From positions 1 to 40,061 of the forward strand of contig SVOP01000006.1 in NCBI GenBank assembly GCA_015066325.1: a DNA stretch of 40,061 nucleotides. Reading direction: 5' to 3'. Made by a program: the position numbers and the translations under genes. Below, one piece after another: positions 11,899 through 21,651 of the stretch (position 1 is the stretch's first letter; the number at the start of each line of letters is the position of its first letter). The notes below the pieces were generated by a model. It ran no database searches, had not been told where the DNA came from, and saw only the letters and a program-made list of their open reading frames with translations. Source of the stretch: Oscillospiraceae bacterium. GTDB taxonomy: Bacteria; Bacillota; Clostridia; Oscillospirales; Acutalibacteraceae.

Positions 11899-13014
11899 TC
11901 AGCCTATATTTTCATTTTTTAATCTCATAGGAATAATTAAGAAAATGAAATTATCGCCTTCAACGGGCTTAATAATAATAGGGGAAACGGGGCTTGAAAG
12001 CTCAATTTTAACTTCATCAACATCAACTGTGCGTAAGCAATCAGTTAAATAAGTATTATTAAAGCCGATTTCAAGTCTTTTTCCTTCTATTGAAGCAGGA
12101 ATTTTATCAGTTGCTGCACCAAGGGAGGTTGCACTGGAAATTCTTATTGTGTTATCGTCAAAAATACAACGAATTGGACTCTTTATTTTACTTGTAATAA
12201 GAAGAGATGTTCTTTCAACACTGTCAAGAATAAGTTTAAGATTAACTCTTGCTTTTGTTGTGCTTTCTGAAGGAATTGCATTTTTGTAGTTAAAGAATTC
12301 ACCTTCTAAAAGACGAGAAATTATTCTGTAATTTCCGATTTCAAAGAGAATGAATTTTTTACCGATTGAGAATGTGATGTTAGAATCATCATCGTCCGTT
12401 AATTTAACAACCTCAGAAAGAGTTTTTGCCGGAACAACGAATGTCATATCCTCGCCTGCATATTCAATTGTTTCATTTCTTATAGCAAGGCGGAAGCCAT
12501 CGCAGGAAATAAGGCGGAGATTATTGTTTTCAACCTCAAATTTAATACCTTTGTGTACGGGTTTAATATCCTGAACTGCAACTGCAAAAATAGTCTGTTT
12601 AACCATATTTTTAAGTATACCCTGCTTAATTGCAAAAGGAATACCGCCTGAAACTGTGGGAAGCTCAGGATAATCATCTGCAGGAATGCCAACAAGTGAA
12701 AACTCTGCTTCACCTGATGTGATTTTACAAAGGTTATGGCTATCGCAGTTGATAGTTACACTCTGAGCAGGTAATCTTCTTAAAATATCACAAAGAAGAC
12801 GTGCGTTAAGCACAATGCTGCCTTCAGTTTCTGTTGAGCATTCAATAGTAGTTGTGATACCTACTTCAAGGTCATAGCCTGTGAGGGTAAGTTTAGAATT
12901 TTTAGCCTGAAGATAGATACCTTCTGTTGCAGGAAGAGTGCTTTTCTGAGGAACACCACGTTGAACGATGTTACAAGCTTCTGCAAGAACGGATGTGTTA
13001 CAAATTATTTTCAT
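11899..13014 (-). CDS. dnaN: DNA polymerase III beta sliding clamp
   Basis: MKIICNTSVLAEACNIVQRGVPQKSTLPATEGIYL...; start moved from the ORF-track 13131 to the ATG at 13014, preceded by GGAGGT. Confidence 0.96.
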   Translation of the reverse strand: MKIICNTSVLAEACNIVQRGVPQKSTLPATEGIYLQAKNSKLTLTGYDLEVGITTTIECSTETEGSIVLNARLLCDILRRLPAQSVTINCDSHNLCKITSGEAEFSLVGIPADDYPELPTVSGGIPFAIKQGILKNMVKQTIFAVAVQDIKPVHKGIKFEVENNNLRLISCDGFRLAIRNETIEYAGEDMTFVVPAKTLSEVVKLTDDDDSNITFSIGKKFILFEIGNYRIISRLLEGEFFNYKNAIPSESTTKARVNLKLILDSVERTSLLITSKIKSPIRCIFDDNTIRISSATSLGAATDKIPASIEGKRLEIGFNNTYLTDCLRTVDVDEVKIELSSPVSPIIIKPVEGDNFIFLIIPMRLKNENIG

Positions 13015-13131
13015 AATGCTACCTCCATAAAGATAGAAATAAAAGATTTTTGATTTTGTGAATAAAACTAAAATTTTTGTTAAAAATATTAAATTAAACA
13101 GTAGCAGTAGTAGATACTGTAGAATTGTCAA

Positions 13132-13301
13132 AAGATAGCATACAGCATTTATTTTAAAGGATTTTAAGGAATTTTTTTTCTGTAGAAAAATTGTAAATAA
13201 ATGTCAGTAAATAAATCTAAAAAAAATTCAATGTAGACGTTGTTTATAAATTTTTATACATATGTGTTCAAAATGTTCAAAAATGCCGTAAGCATAATGG
13301 C
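13132..13301. other. dnaA-dnaN intergenic region, candidate origin-associated AT-rich segment
   Basis: TTATACATA at 13254-13262 is 8/9 to the DnaA box TTATNCACA; tandem TGTTCAAAA x2 at 13265-13282; TGTAGAAAAA at 13181. Confidence 0.45.
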
Positions 13302-14648
13302 TTATTCTTTAATACTCTTCATAATATCGTATATATTATTTTTGAGTGAGGGGTTGTCCTCCATTTTGCTTTCGCAGGATTCAATAGAGTAAATAACAGT
13401 TGAGTGCTTTTTACCACCAAACTGGCCACCTATTTCCTCAAAAGTAAGGTTTGTAACCTCTCTCATAATATACATTGCTGCCTGACGGGCATTTGAAATT
13501 TCAGCTTTTTTCTTTTCTGAGCGAATATCTTCAGGTGAAACTCCAAAGCTTCTTGCAACTTTATCAATAATATTATTTATTGTAACCTCAGTAGGCTGAG
13601 CATAATAAATGATGTCTTTAATAATATCATTTGCAACGCCGATTGTCGGAGCGCTTCCGTCAATTGAATAAACCGCATAGAGCTTATTAACAACTCCTTC
13701 TATCTGACGAACATTATTTTTAAGGCGCTCTGCAATAAATTCAACAACATCATCAGGTATTACCATATTGAATGCCTGAGCTTTGCGGCGGATAATAGCT
13801 ATTCTTGTTTCAAGCATTGGTGGTTGAATATCTGCAAGGAGGCCTTGCACGAAACGACTGCGAAGTCTTTCTTCCAAAGTAGGAATATCTTTGGGTGGAC
13901 GGTCAGATGTAAGTACAATTTGTTTACCTTGGTTGATAAGCGCTTCAAAGGTGTAGAAAAATTCTTCCTGAGCAACGCTTGTTTTACCGATAAACTGAAT
14001 ATCGTCCATAAGGAGAATATCTGCGTTTCTATATTTATTATGAAACTCTGACATATTTTTATCGCCCATATGGTTAATCATTTCATTTAGAAAATTCTCA
14101 CCACTTGTATAAACGATATTCATTGATGGCATTTTGCGTTTAATTTCCGCTCTGATGGCTTTAAGCAAGTGAGTTTTGCCAAGACCGGATTCACCATATA
14201 TGAAAAGGGGATTGTGAACGCTACCGGGGTTATTGGTAACTGCAACTGCAGCAACGTATGCAAATTGGTTTGTTGAACCAACAATGAAGTTATTAAATGT
14301 AGGCTCCAATTTTGAAGAATCAAGCTCATTATCAACAGAAATTTGATTGTTATCTGAATTTTTACCGCTATTTTTAGCATTTTCGGAATTTTTAAGGGCA
14401 GATTCATCAACAGTTACGCTGACATTAACGGGAAAACCAATTACACCTTCACAAGCTTTTTTAATTTCATTCAAAAAACGATTATCAATAATATTCTTTT
14501 TAAATTCTGATGAAGCTTGTACTGTAACACAGTCACCATCAAAATCTATGGGAACTAAATCTTTAATCCAGGTTGATAAAACCGCATTTGAAACATTCCC
14601 TGCAATTTCCTGAAGAACCGCATTCCAAAGTTCAATAATATTATCCAA
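13302..14648 (-). CDS. dnaA: Chromosomal replication initiator DnaA
   Basis: NPLFIYGESGLGKTHLLKAI, ILLMDDIQFIGKTSVAQEEFFYTFEAL, FGGKKHSTVIYSIESCE (domain IV). Confidence 0.98.
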   Translation of the reverse strand: MDNIIELWNAVLQEIAGNVSNAVLSTWIKDLVPIDFDGDCVTVQASSEFKKNIIDNRFLNEIKKACEGVIGFPVNVSVTVDESALKNSENAKNSGKNSDNNQISVDNELDSSKLEPTFNNFIVGSTNQFAYVAAVAVTNNPGSVHNPLFIYGESGLGKTHLLKAIRAEIKRKMPSMNIVYTSGENFLNEMINHMGDKNMSEFHNKYRNADILLMDDIQFIGKTSVAQEEFFYTFEALINQGKQIVLTSDRPPKDIPTLEERLRSRFVQGLLADIQPPMLETRIAIIRRKAQAFNMVIPDDVVEFIAERLKNNVRQIEGVVNKLYAVYSIDGSAPTIGVANDIIKDIIYYAQPTEVTINNIIDKVARSFGVSPEDIRSEKKKAEISNARQAAMYIMREVTNLTFEEIGGQFGGKKHSTVIYSIESCESKMEDNPSLKNNIYDIMKSIKE

Positions 14649-14901
14649 TTATTTCACCCCAAAAATTTACGTATATAATGTATATAATTACTATAATATA
14701 TTCTATTAAAGTATATCATATAGTGAGGTATTTTTCAACAAAATTGTAGAAAAAATCGACAATTAATGAAAGAAATGTTCAAAAAAATTCAAATGTGTTA
14801 AATTAATTAAAAATTAACCTGTAAAATATTGCATTTATGGAAAATTTACTGTAATATTTACCTTGATAACATATATTTAAAAATCAAAAGAAAGGCGAAA
14901 A
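14649..14901. other. AT-rich region upstream of dnaA, candidate oriC component
   Basis: Very AT-rich; degenerate DnaA-box-like TTTTCAACA (14732-14740) and TGTAGAAAA (14745-14753); TGTTCAAAAA at 14776. Confidence 0.4.
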
Positions 14902-15810
14902 ATGAAATATTCAAATTACAAATGCCCTGTTTGCAATAATCAGTTTACTGAGGATGACGATGTTGTTGTTTGCCCCGAATGCGGCACTCCTCACCACAGA
15001 GAATGTTATATTCAAAATGAAAATTGTGCAAATGCGGACAAGCACGGCACAAATGAACCAATTGAGGTTGAATTTGTGGATGTTGAAGAAAAAGAAGAAA
15101 AAATATCTGAAACAGAAACAACGGAAAATAATACTGAAAATCCACAGCAGGTTGTTCAGGAAGTAATTGAAGAATTAAAAGGCGGAACCGGAGATTATAT
15201 GCTTAACGGTAAGCACGTTTCTTTCTATGAAGCCGCAATAGGAAAAAATCAAAAATTCTATATTCCGCACTTTATGATTATGGATAAAACAAAAAAAGCT
15301 GTTTCCTGGAATATTGCAGGATTTTTTGTTCCTCTTGCTTGGTGTTTATACAGAAAAATGTATAAATTTTCAGCAATTATTCTCGCATTATATGTTCTTA
15401 TGATAGGAACAATAGGACTTACTATTATGTCAAATGAAGAATTTGTAAATGCTATTAATGAATGTGCAGAAGAAGACCCAAATTTCTATGAGAATATACT
15501 CCTTTATAATACAAAGAATTCCAATGTTTCTTTGACAGAAAAGCAAATGAAGCTCAATAAGCTTAGTAATGAATATAAACCACCCGTTCCCGTTCAGATA
15601 ATGACATATCTAATAACATATGGAATAAGAATAATAATGGGTATTTATGCAACAAATCTGTATTATAAGAAATTATCAAAGAGTATTGAAAAGGTTGATA
15701 AATTAGATATTTCACCCGATATGAAAAGGTCAGTTCTTTTCAGAAAATGCGGAACATTGCCATTTATATTGGTAGCTATAATAGGATTTTTTGAGTGGCA
15801 GATGTTTTAA
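14902..15810 (+). CDS. RING-finger/zinc-ribbon and DUF2628-like membrane protein
   Basis: CPVCNNQF...VVCPECGTPHHRECYIQNENC N-terminus; FYIPHFMIMDKTKKAVSWNIAGFFVPLAWCLYRKMY membrane part. Confidence 0.8.
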   Translation: MKYSNYKCPVCNNQFTEDDDVVVCPECGTPHHRECYIQNENCANADKHGTNEPIEVEFVDVEEKEEKISETETTENNTENPQQVVQEVIEELKGGTGDYMLNGKHVSFYEAAIGKNQKFYIPHFMIMDKTKKAVSWNIAGFFVPLAWCLYRKMYKFSAIILALYVLMIGTIGLTIMSNEEFVNAINECAEEDPNFYENILLYNTKNSNVSLTEKQMKLNKLSNEYKPPVPVQIMTYLITYGIRIIMGIYATNLYYKKLSKSIEKVDKLDISPDMKRSVLFRKCGTLPFILVAIIGFFEWQMF

Positions 15811-15950
15811 AAAATTAAAAATTAGAAATAGAAAATGAGAAATATCGGGACTTGCAGTCAGCATTATAAAGCTTCAATAATTTCCGTAACATTTATAATT
15901 GGCTTTGCCCTTAAATTTCTCATTTATAATTTGTAATTCGTAATTTAAGG
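15808..15950. repeat. Intergenic element B: same core type as element A with a different heptad in its arms
   Basis: Left arm ttaaaaa.ttagaaa.tagaaaa.tgagaaa; right arm (reverse complement) aaattac.gaattac.aaattat.aaatgag.aaattta.aggg; core tcgggacttgcagtcagcat... Confidence 0.7.
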
Positions 15951-15961
15951 GATTGTTAATT

Positions 15962-17239
15962 ATGCACACACCTCTTGCGGACAGAATCCGTCCTCAAAGT
16001 ATTGATGAGATAGTAGGTCAACAGCACCTGATAGGTGAGGGTAAGCCTTTAAGAAATATCATAGAATCAGGTGAATTACCAAACCTTATTTTCTATGGCC
16101 CCTCAGGTACAGGTAAAACTACTCTCGCCCGAATGATTGCCAAAAAGACCGACAGAACTCTTCGTAAGCTTAACTGCACAACTGCAGGAACTCAGGATAT
16201 AAGAGATATTGTTGAAGATCTTAACGCCTTCACAGCACCAAACGGAATCCTTTTATACCTCGATGAGATTCAATACTTTAATAAAAAGCAACAACAAACA
16301 CTTCTGGAATATATTGAGGATGGTTCAATAACTCTTATTGCTTCTACAACGGAAAACCCATATTTCTATGTATATAGCGCAATTTTAAGCCGTTCCTCAG
16401 TTTTCGAATTTAAACACGTTACTCCTCAAGAGGTGGAAAAAGCCGTTATCCGCGGTTTTAATCTTTTAGCAGAGGAAAAGAACGAAGAATTTCAGGTTGA
16501 AGACGGAGTTTCATTACATATTGCAACTGCTTGTGGCGGAGATGTAAGAAAATCTCTTAATGCGGTTGAGCTTTGCGTTTTAGCAGCCCGTAAACCTCAG
16601 GAAAATGAAAAAAGAATAATTACTCTTGAACACGCTAAAGAGCTTACTCAGAAAAGTGCAATGCGTTATGACAGAGAGGGTGACGAGCATTACGACATTC
16701 TTTCTGCATTTCAGAAATCTATGAGGGGTTCTGACCCCGATGCCGCAGTCCATTATCTTTCAAGACTTCTTGAAGCAGGGGATATGACATCTGCAATACG
16801 ACGTCTTTTGGTTTGTGCGGCAGAGGATGTTGGTCTTGCTTACCCCATGATTTTGCCTATTGTAAAGGCTGCAACAGATATTGCTCTTCAGGTGGGTATG
16901 CCGGAAGCAAGAATACCTCTTGCAGATGCAGTTGTTTTGGTTTGTAATTCTCCAAAATCAACCACAGGACACGATGCCATAGGTGCTGCTATGGAGGATA
17001 TTCAAAAAGGAAAAAGCGGACCTATTCCGCGCCAGCTTCAAAATAAGCATTTTGATGGTGAGGATGCGGAGGTTAAAGGTCAGTTTTATAAGTATCCTCA
17101 CAGCTTTCCTAATCACTGGGTTGAGCAGCAATATTTGCCTGATGCTCTTAAAAACGCTAAATATTATGAATTTGGTGATAACAAGCAAGAGCAGGCGGCA
17201 AAGGAATACTGGAAAAAAATTAAGGGGGATTTAAAATGA
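15962..17239 (+). CDS. rarA: Replication-associated recombination protein A (RarA/MgsA AAA+ ATPase)
   Basis: PLADRIRPQSIDEIVGQQHLIGEGKPLRNIIESGELPNLIFYGPSGTGKTTLARMIA; start taken at ATG 15962 (MHTPLADR) rather than the TTG at 15953. Confidence 0.95.
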   Translation: MHTPLADRIRPQSIDEIVGQQHLIGEGKPLRNIIESGELPNLIFYGPSGTGKTTLARMIAKKTDRTLRKLNCTTAGTQDIRDIVEDLNAFTAPNGILLYLDEIQYFNKKQQQTLLEYIEDGSITLIASTTENPYFYVYSAILSRSSVFEFKHVTPQEVEKAVIRGFNLLAEEKNEEFQVEDGVSLHIATACGGDVRKSLNAVELCVLAARKPQENEKRIITLEHAKELTQKSAMRYDREGDEHYDILSAFQKSMRGSDPDAAVHYLSRLLEAGDMTSAIRRLLVCAAEDVGLAYPMILPIVKAATDIALQVGMPEARIPLADAVVLVCNSPKSTTGHDAIGAAMEDIQKGKSGPIPRQLQNKHFDGEDAEVKGQFYKYPHSFPNHWVEQQYLPDALKNAKYYEFGDNKQEQAAKEYWKKIKGDLK

Positions 17240-17742
17240 AAAAGAAAATCGGAATTTTAGCCCTTGTTATTGCAATTGCAATGTGTTTTTTCACAATAAG
17301 TGCATTTGCAATAAGCGAAGAAAACAGAAATTCACAAATGCCCTTCGTTGACTCAGACCAAATTTCACCCGAGTACCCCGATGTTCAGACAGAAGCGGAT
17401 CTGATGGAAGATTTTGAAGAGATTTTTGGTGAAGGCGGAAAAGAATTTTTTATTGCAGTAATTATAGGAACTCTTTTTTCATTATTATTTTTTCCTGCTC
17501 TTATAATTGCAATTGTTTTTGCTGTGCTTCATAGTAATGCAAAGAAAAAGGTTAAAGAATATGAAAGATTTTTCGGTCCTATTTCCCAAAATTCGCCGAG
17601 ATATTACAATCCCAATGTGAACAATATGGTATATCAAAGCCAACCTGTAAATCCAACAGGTGTTCCAATGGGAACTGCGCCTATTGGTAACCCTTATGTG
17701 CCTCAAAATGATATAAATAATCAGCAAGGAGGGCAGTTTTAA
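17236..17742 (+). CDS. Secreted/membrane protein with N/P/Q-rich tail (paralog 1)
   Basis: Signal peptide, TM helix, then KKKVKEYERFFGPISQ and a low-complexity tail; overlaps the rarA stop (ATGA). Confidence 0.7.
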   Translation: MKKKIGILALVIAIAMCFFTISAFAISEENRNSQMPFVDSDQISPEYPDVQTEADLMEDFEEIFGEGGKEFFIAVIIGTLFSLLFFPALIIAIVFAVLHSNAKKKVKEYERFFGPISQNSPRYYNPNVNNMVYQSQPVNPTGVPMGTAPIGNPYVPQNDINNQQGGQF

Positions 17743-18809
17743 TGAAAAATATTAAAAAGCTTTCTCTCCTTATAGCAATAGTATTGATTGCTTCATTTGT
17801 TTTCTCTTTTTCAGCCTTTGCACATGATGACATAAAAGAAATAGAAGAAAATGATAAAATATACGCTTATGTTCCTTGGGAATATGAATTGTCTGTTTAT
17901 TCAGATTCATTGTGTTATGAAGATGATGAAGGTAATTATCTTGAGTTTTGTGTTGGTGAAAATAAATTTGCACCTGTAGGAATAACTTCCTTGGAAAAAG
18001 GACAGGTACAAAAGGTTTTCGAACACTTTTATCTGTATGAAGGAGACCTTGAAAGAACAGACGAATGCTTTGTTAAATATGAATTAACAGAGAAAAGGAA
18101 AGAAAATGGCTATTCCTGCTATTATCTTCAAGGAAAATATTCTTATGATGATGAAGATATAGATGGTTTTTTTGCATATTATTTCAATGCTTATGTTTTT
18201 GCAACCAAAGAAAATATATTTGTTGTTGGCTACGAAGATATAAATGGAAAAACAGAATATTGCGGAGATTTAAAGACTGCTGTTTACGAAATTGTTTTCA
18301 ACGGAACACATTTTAAAAATGATAAGCCCGAAAAAAATGCAGACCATGACTTTTCAAATTCACCTGCATACGAAGATGTTGTGCTTGCTTCACAAGGTCC
18401 GATTTTTGAAGATGGTGTTTTAGGTATTGCAGCAGTAATTGCAATTATTATGACTGTTGTTCCAACATTGATTGTAATAATTGTAGCTATTGTATTAATA
18501 AGAAAATATAATAAAGTCAAAAAGACGTTAAGGCAGTGTGAATTAACCTACGGCAGTATTTCTCAATATAATGCCTATAATCATAACTACGGCGGATATG
18601 GCTATAATCAACCTGTTAATCAGCCCTATCAACCACCCGTGAATCCTGTATATCAGCAAAATCCTGTTAACCAGAATGCTCCCCAGACACCCTCTTATGT
18701 TACAAATGCAGTAAATAATTTAGAGGGACAGCAACCCACTCAACCTGCACAGAGTACTCTCCCACCCGAGATGCAGGAAAATCAAATTAATAACGAAAAT
18801 AAATTCTAA
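17742..18809 (+). CDS. Secreted/membrane protein with N/P/Q-rich tail (paralog 2)
   Basis: Signal peptide, extracytoplasmic domain, TM, then KYNKVKKTLRQCELTYGSISQ and a Tyr/Asn/Pro/Gln-rich tail; overlaps the previous stop (TAATG). Confidence 0.7.
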   Translation: MKNIKKLSLLIAIVLIASFVFSFSAFAHDDIKEIEENDKIYAYVPWEYELSVYSDSLCYEDDEGNYLEFCVGENKFAPVGITSLEKGQVQKVFEHFYLYEGDLERTDECFVKYELTEKRKENGYSCYYLQGKYSYDDEDIDGFFAYYFNAYVFATKENIFVVGYEDINGKTEYCGDLKTAVYEIVFNGTHFKNDKPEKNADHDFSNSPAYEDVVLASQGPIFEDGVLGIAAVIAIIMTVVPTLIVIIVAIVLIRKYNKVKKTLRQCELTYGSISQYNAYNHNYGGYGYNQPVNQPYQPPVNPVYQQNPVNQNAPQTPSYVTNAVNNLEGQQPTQPAQSTLPPEMQENQINNENKF

Positions 18810-18833
18810 ATAAATTTTTCAGAGGTGTTCAAA

Positions 18834-19679
18834 ATGAAAAAATTTCCTATTGGTATCATCATTAACAGCTTCAGAACCGACATTCCCACTTCCGTAAAAA
18901 AAGCGGCTGAATGTGGCGCTCAGGGTATTCAGGTTTATTCAACTCACGGTGAAATGGCTCCTGAAAATCTTTCTCCCGAAAAGAGAAGAGAGTTTTTAAA
19001 CCTTGTTAAAGATAACGGACTTATCATTTCTGCTCTTTGCGGTGACCTTGGTGGCGGCGGATTCATCCACAAGGACCTTAATAAAGAAAGAGTTGAAAAA
19101 TCAAAAAGAATTCTTGACCTTGCAAAAGACCTTGAAACAGATATAGTAACAACCCACATCGGTGTTGTTCCCTCAGACCCCAACCACGACAGATATAAAA
19201 TTATGCAGGAGGCTTGTCACGAGCTTGCAGAATATGCAGATTCAATTGATGCTCATTTTGCAGTTGAAACAGGTCCTGAAACCAGCGCAGTTCTTAAAGG
19301 CTTCCTTGATAGCCTTAATTCCACAGGTGTCGGCGTAAACCTTGACCCTGCAAATCTTGTTATGGTAACAGGTGATGATCCCGTTCAGGCAGTACATAAT
19401 CTTAAAAAATATATTGTTCATACCCACGCAAAAGACGGCAAACAGATTTTCTTCCGTGACCCCGAAATCGTTTACGGAATTAAGAAGGATGTTATTGTAA
19501 CAGATGATTCTTTCATTGAAGTTCCTCTTGGTGAGGGTAGCGTAGATTTCCCCAAATACCTTGCAGCTCTTGAAGAAATCGGTTATAACGGCTTTCTTAC
19601 AATTGAACGCGAGGTTGGCGACGATCCTGCAAAGGATATCAGAGCAGCAGTAGATTTCCTTAACGGACTTATGAAATAA
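18834..19679 (+). CDS. Sugar phosphate isomerase/epimerase (xylose isomerase-like TIM barrel)
   Basis: MKKFPIGIIINSFRTDIPTSVKKAAECGAQGIQVYSTHGEM...GVNLDPANLVM...HTHAKDGK...GFLTIEREVGDDPAKDIRAAVDFLNGL. Confidence 0.85.
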   Translation: MKKFPIGIIINSFRTDIPTSVKKAAECGAQGIQVYSTHGEMAPENLSPEKRREFLNLVKDNGLIISALCGDLGGGGFIHKDLNKERVEKSKRILDLAKDLETDIVTTHIGVVPSDPNHDRYKIMQEACHELAEYADSIDAHFAVETGPETSAVLKGFLDSLNSTGVGVNLDPANLVMVTGDDPVQAVHNLKKYIVHTHAKDGKQIFFRDPEIVYGIKKDVIVTDDSFIEVPLGEGSVDFPKYLAALEEIGYNGFLTIEREVGDDPAKDIRAAVDFLNGLMK

Positions 19680-19684
19680 AAACT

Positions 19685-19730
19685 AATGCCTCCACACTCA
19701 TTTCTAAAAATGAGTGTGGAGGCATTTTAT
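19685..19730. terminator. Bidirectional terminator between convergent genes
   Basis: aatgcctccacactcattt-ctaa-aaatgagtgtggaggcatt, 19-bp perfect stem, T/A-rich flanks. Confidence 0.9.
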
Positions 19731-19747
19731 GTCTTTAGATTAAATTT

Positions 19748-21556
19748 TTATGCTTTATTCTTTGTAACTGCTTTGATAACAAAGAGAGTACCAATCATAA
19801 GAACAAGAGCGATGGGAAGAACTATCATCCAATTAGAAACGAAGCCTGCAATAACATAGCTTACTGCGGAAACGCCTGCAACTGTAAGTGCATAGGGAAG
19901 CTGTGTTGAAACATGGTTAATATGGTCACACTGTGCACCAGCGGATGCCATAATTGTTGTATCGGAAATGGGTGAGCAGTGGTCGCCGCAAACTGCACCT
20001 GCCATACAAGCAGAAATAGAAACTATAGTAAGGGGATTGCTTGCTTCAAATACGCTGAGAACGATGGGAATAAGAATACCGAAAGTACCCCATGATGTAC
20101 CTGTTGCAAAGGAAAGACCAACTGCAATTACGAAGATAATTGCGGGAAGAAGAGCCTGGAAGCCTGCTGCACTGCCTTCGATAAGCTGAGAAATGAAAAT
20201 TTTTGCACCAAGAGAACCAGTCATAGAGTTCAAAGTCCAAGCACAAATAAGAATCATAATAGCAGGAACCATAGCCTTGAAGCCTTCAGGAAGAGATTCC
20301 ATAATATCTTTGAAGGAGATAACTCTTCTGAGAAGGAAGTAAACAATTGTAATAATAATTGCAACAAAGGCACCAAATGATAAACCTGCAGCAGCATCGC
20401 AACCGGAGAAAGCGTCAATAAAGGATGTTCCGCTGAAGAATCCACCGGTGTAAATCATACCGATAACGCAGCTTACAATAAGAATAATAATAGGAACAAT
20501 AAGGTCACAAACTTTGCCTTTTTCATTAAATGCCATTTCTTCAACAGCCTGCTTTGTACCGCTGGTGAAAAGGTCACCCGTTTCTTTAGCGTTCTTTTCG
20601 TGCTTTTTCATAGGACCATAATCAAAGCCGGTAATTGCAAGGAAAATCATCATTGCAATTGTAAGAAGTGCATAGAAGTTATAGGGAATAGCCTGAATGA
20701 AAAGGCTGATACCGCTTTCTGCTCCTGCAGTACTTGCAAAGCCTGCAACTGCTGCTGCCCAGGAAGAAATGGGAGCGATGATACAAACGGGAGCCGCAGT
20801 AGCATCAATGAGGTATGAGAGCTTTGCTCGTGAAATTTTATGGCCATCTGTAACCGGACGCATAACTGAACCAACTGTGAGGCAGTTGAAATAGTCATCA
20901 ATGAAAATAAGAACACCGAGAGCGATTGTTGCAAGCTGAGCACCAACTCTTGATTTGATATGAGCAGTTGCCCATCTGCCGAATGCAGCAGAACCACCTG
21001 CTTTGTTCATCATAGAAACAAGAGCACCAAGAAGAACAAGGAAGAAAAGAATACCCATATTGTAAGAATCTGCTGCATTGGCAATGAAACCATCAGTCAT
21101 AACATGAGTAAGAGTTCCTTCAAAATTACCGCCTGCATAAATTGCACCGCCAACGATGATACCGATAACAAGTGAGGAATAAACCTCTTTTGTTATAAGA
21201 GCGAGAACGATAGCAACAATAGGAGCAACAAGAGCCAAAAATGTTGCATAGGCAGGTGTTGTTCCTTGAACAACTTTAATAGCCTTTTCTGTGTGTGCAT
21301 CAAAATCTTCGTCTTTTTCGATGTTTTCTGCATAATGCTCTGAATAGGTTAGAGCATCTTCATACACATTAAGGTCAAGGGTTAGAGTACCTTCATCATT
21401 ATAAGTGATGGTAACTACATCGCTGGACTCAGTTGCACCGATTGTCATAACCGCTGCATCTTCATCCGCTGTTGCGGAGCAGATTGTGCCGAGAGTGAAC
21501 ATAAAAATGCACATAATAAGCACCGCAAAGAATCTGCGTTTTCTTTGGTTTTTCAT
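19748..21556 (-). CDS. NhaC-family Na+/H+ antiporter-like transporter, probable lysine transporter
   Basis: ~12 TM segments; ALVSMMNKAGGSAAFGRWA, FIDDYFNCLTVGSVMRPVTDGHKISRAKLSYLIDATAAPVCIIAPISSWAA, GDHCSPISDTTIMASAGA; controlled by a lysine riboswitch. Confidence 0.9.
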   Translation of the reverse strand: MKNQRKRRFFAVLIMCIFMFTLGTICSATADEDAAVMTIGATESSDVVTITYNDEGTLTLDLNVYEDALTYSEHYAENIEKDEDFDAHTEKAIKVVQGTTPAYATFLALVAPIVAIVLALITKEVYSSLVIGIIVGGAIYAGGNFEGTLTHVMTDGFIANAADSYNMGILFFLVLLGALVSMMNKAGGSAAFGRWATAHIKSRVGAQLATIALGVLIFIDDYFNCLTVGSVMRPVTDGHKISRAKLSYLIDATAAPVCIIAPISSWAAAVAGFASTAGAESGISLFIQAIPYNFYALLTIAMMIFLAITGFDYGPMKKHEKNAKETGDLFTSGTKQAVEEMAFNEKGKVCDLIVPIIILIVSCVIGMIYTGGFFSGTSFIDAFSGCDAAAGLSFGAFVAIIITIVYFLLRRVISFKDIMESLPEGFKAMVPAIMILICAWTLNSMTGSLGAKIFISQLIEGSAAGFQALLPAIIFVIAVGLSFATGTSWGTFGILIPIVLSVFEASNPLTIVSISACMAGAVCGDHCSPISDTTIMASAGAQCDHINHVSTQLPYALTVAGVSAVSYVIAGFVSNWMIVLPIALVLMIGTLFVIKAVTKNKA

Positions 21557-21610
21557 ATTTTACATTCCTTTCCTTTAGAGTAGGGAAGAACCCGTACTCC
21601 TTTCCTGAAA

Positions 21611-21645
21611 TAAAAAATCATGGCTGCGTGAAAAACAGTCATGAT
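21611..21645 (-). terminator. Expression-platform terminator of the lysine riboswitch
   Basis: Minus strand atcatgactg-tttttcac-gcagccatgattttttat: hairpin plus U tract between aptamer and start codon. Confidence 0.75.
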
Positions 21646-21651
21646 AGTAAA

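Noticed and set aside
13015-13131. 39-aa N-terminal extension of DnaN in the ORF track
   Set aside because: Hydrophobic AT-rich lead without SD; conserved start MKIICN has GGAGGT upstream.
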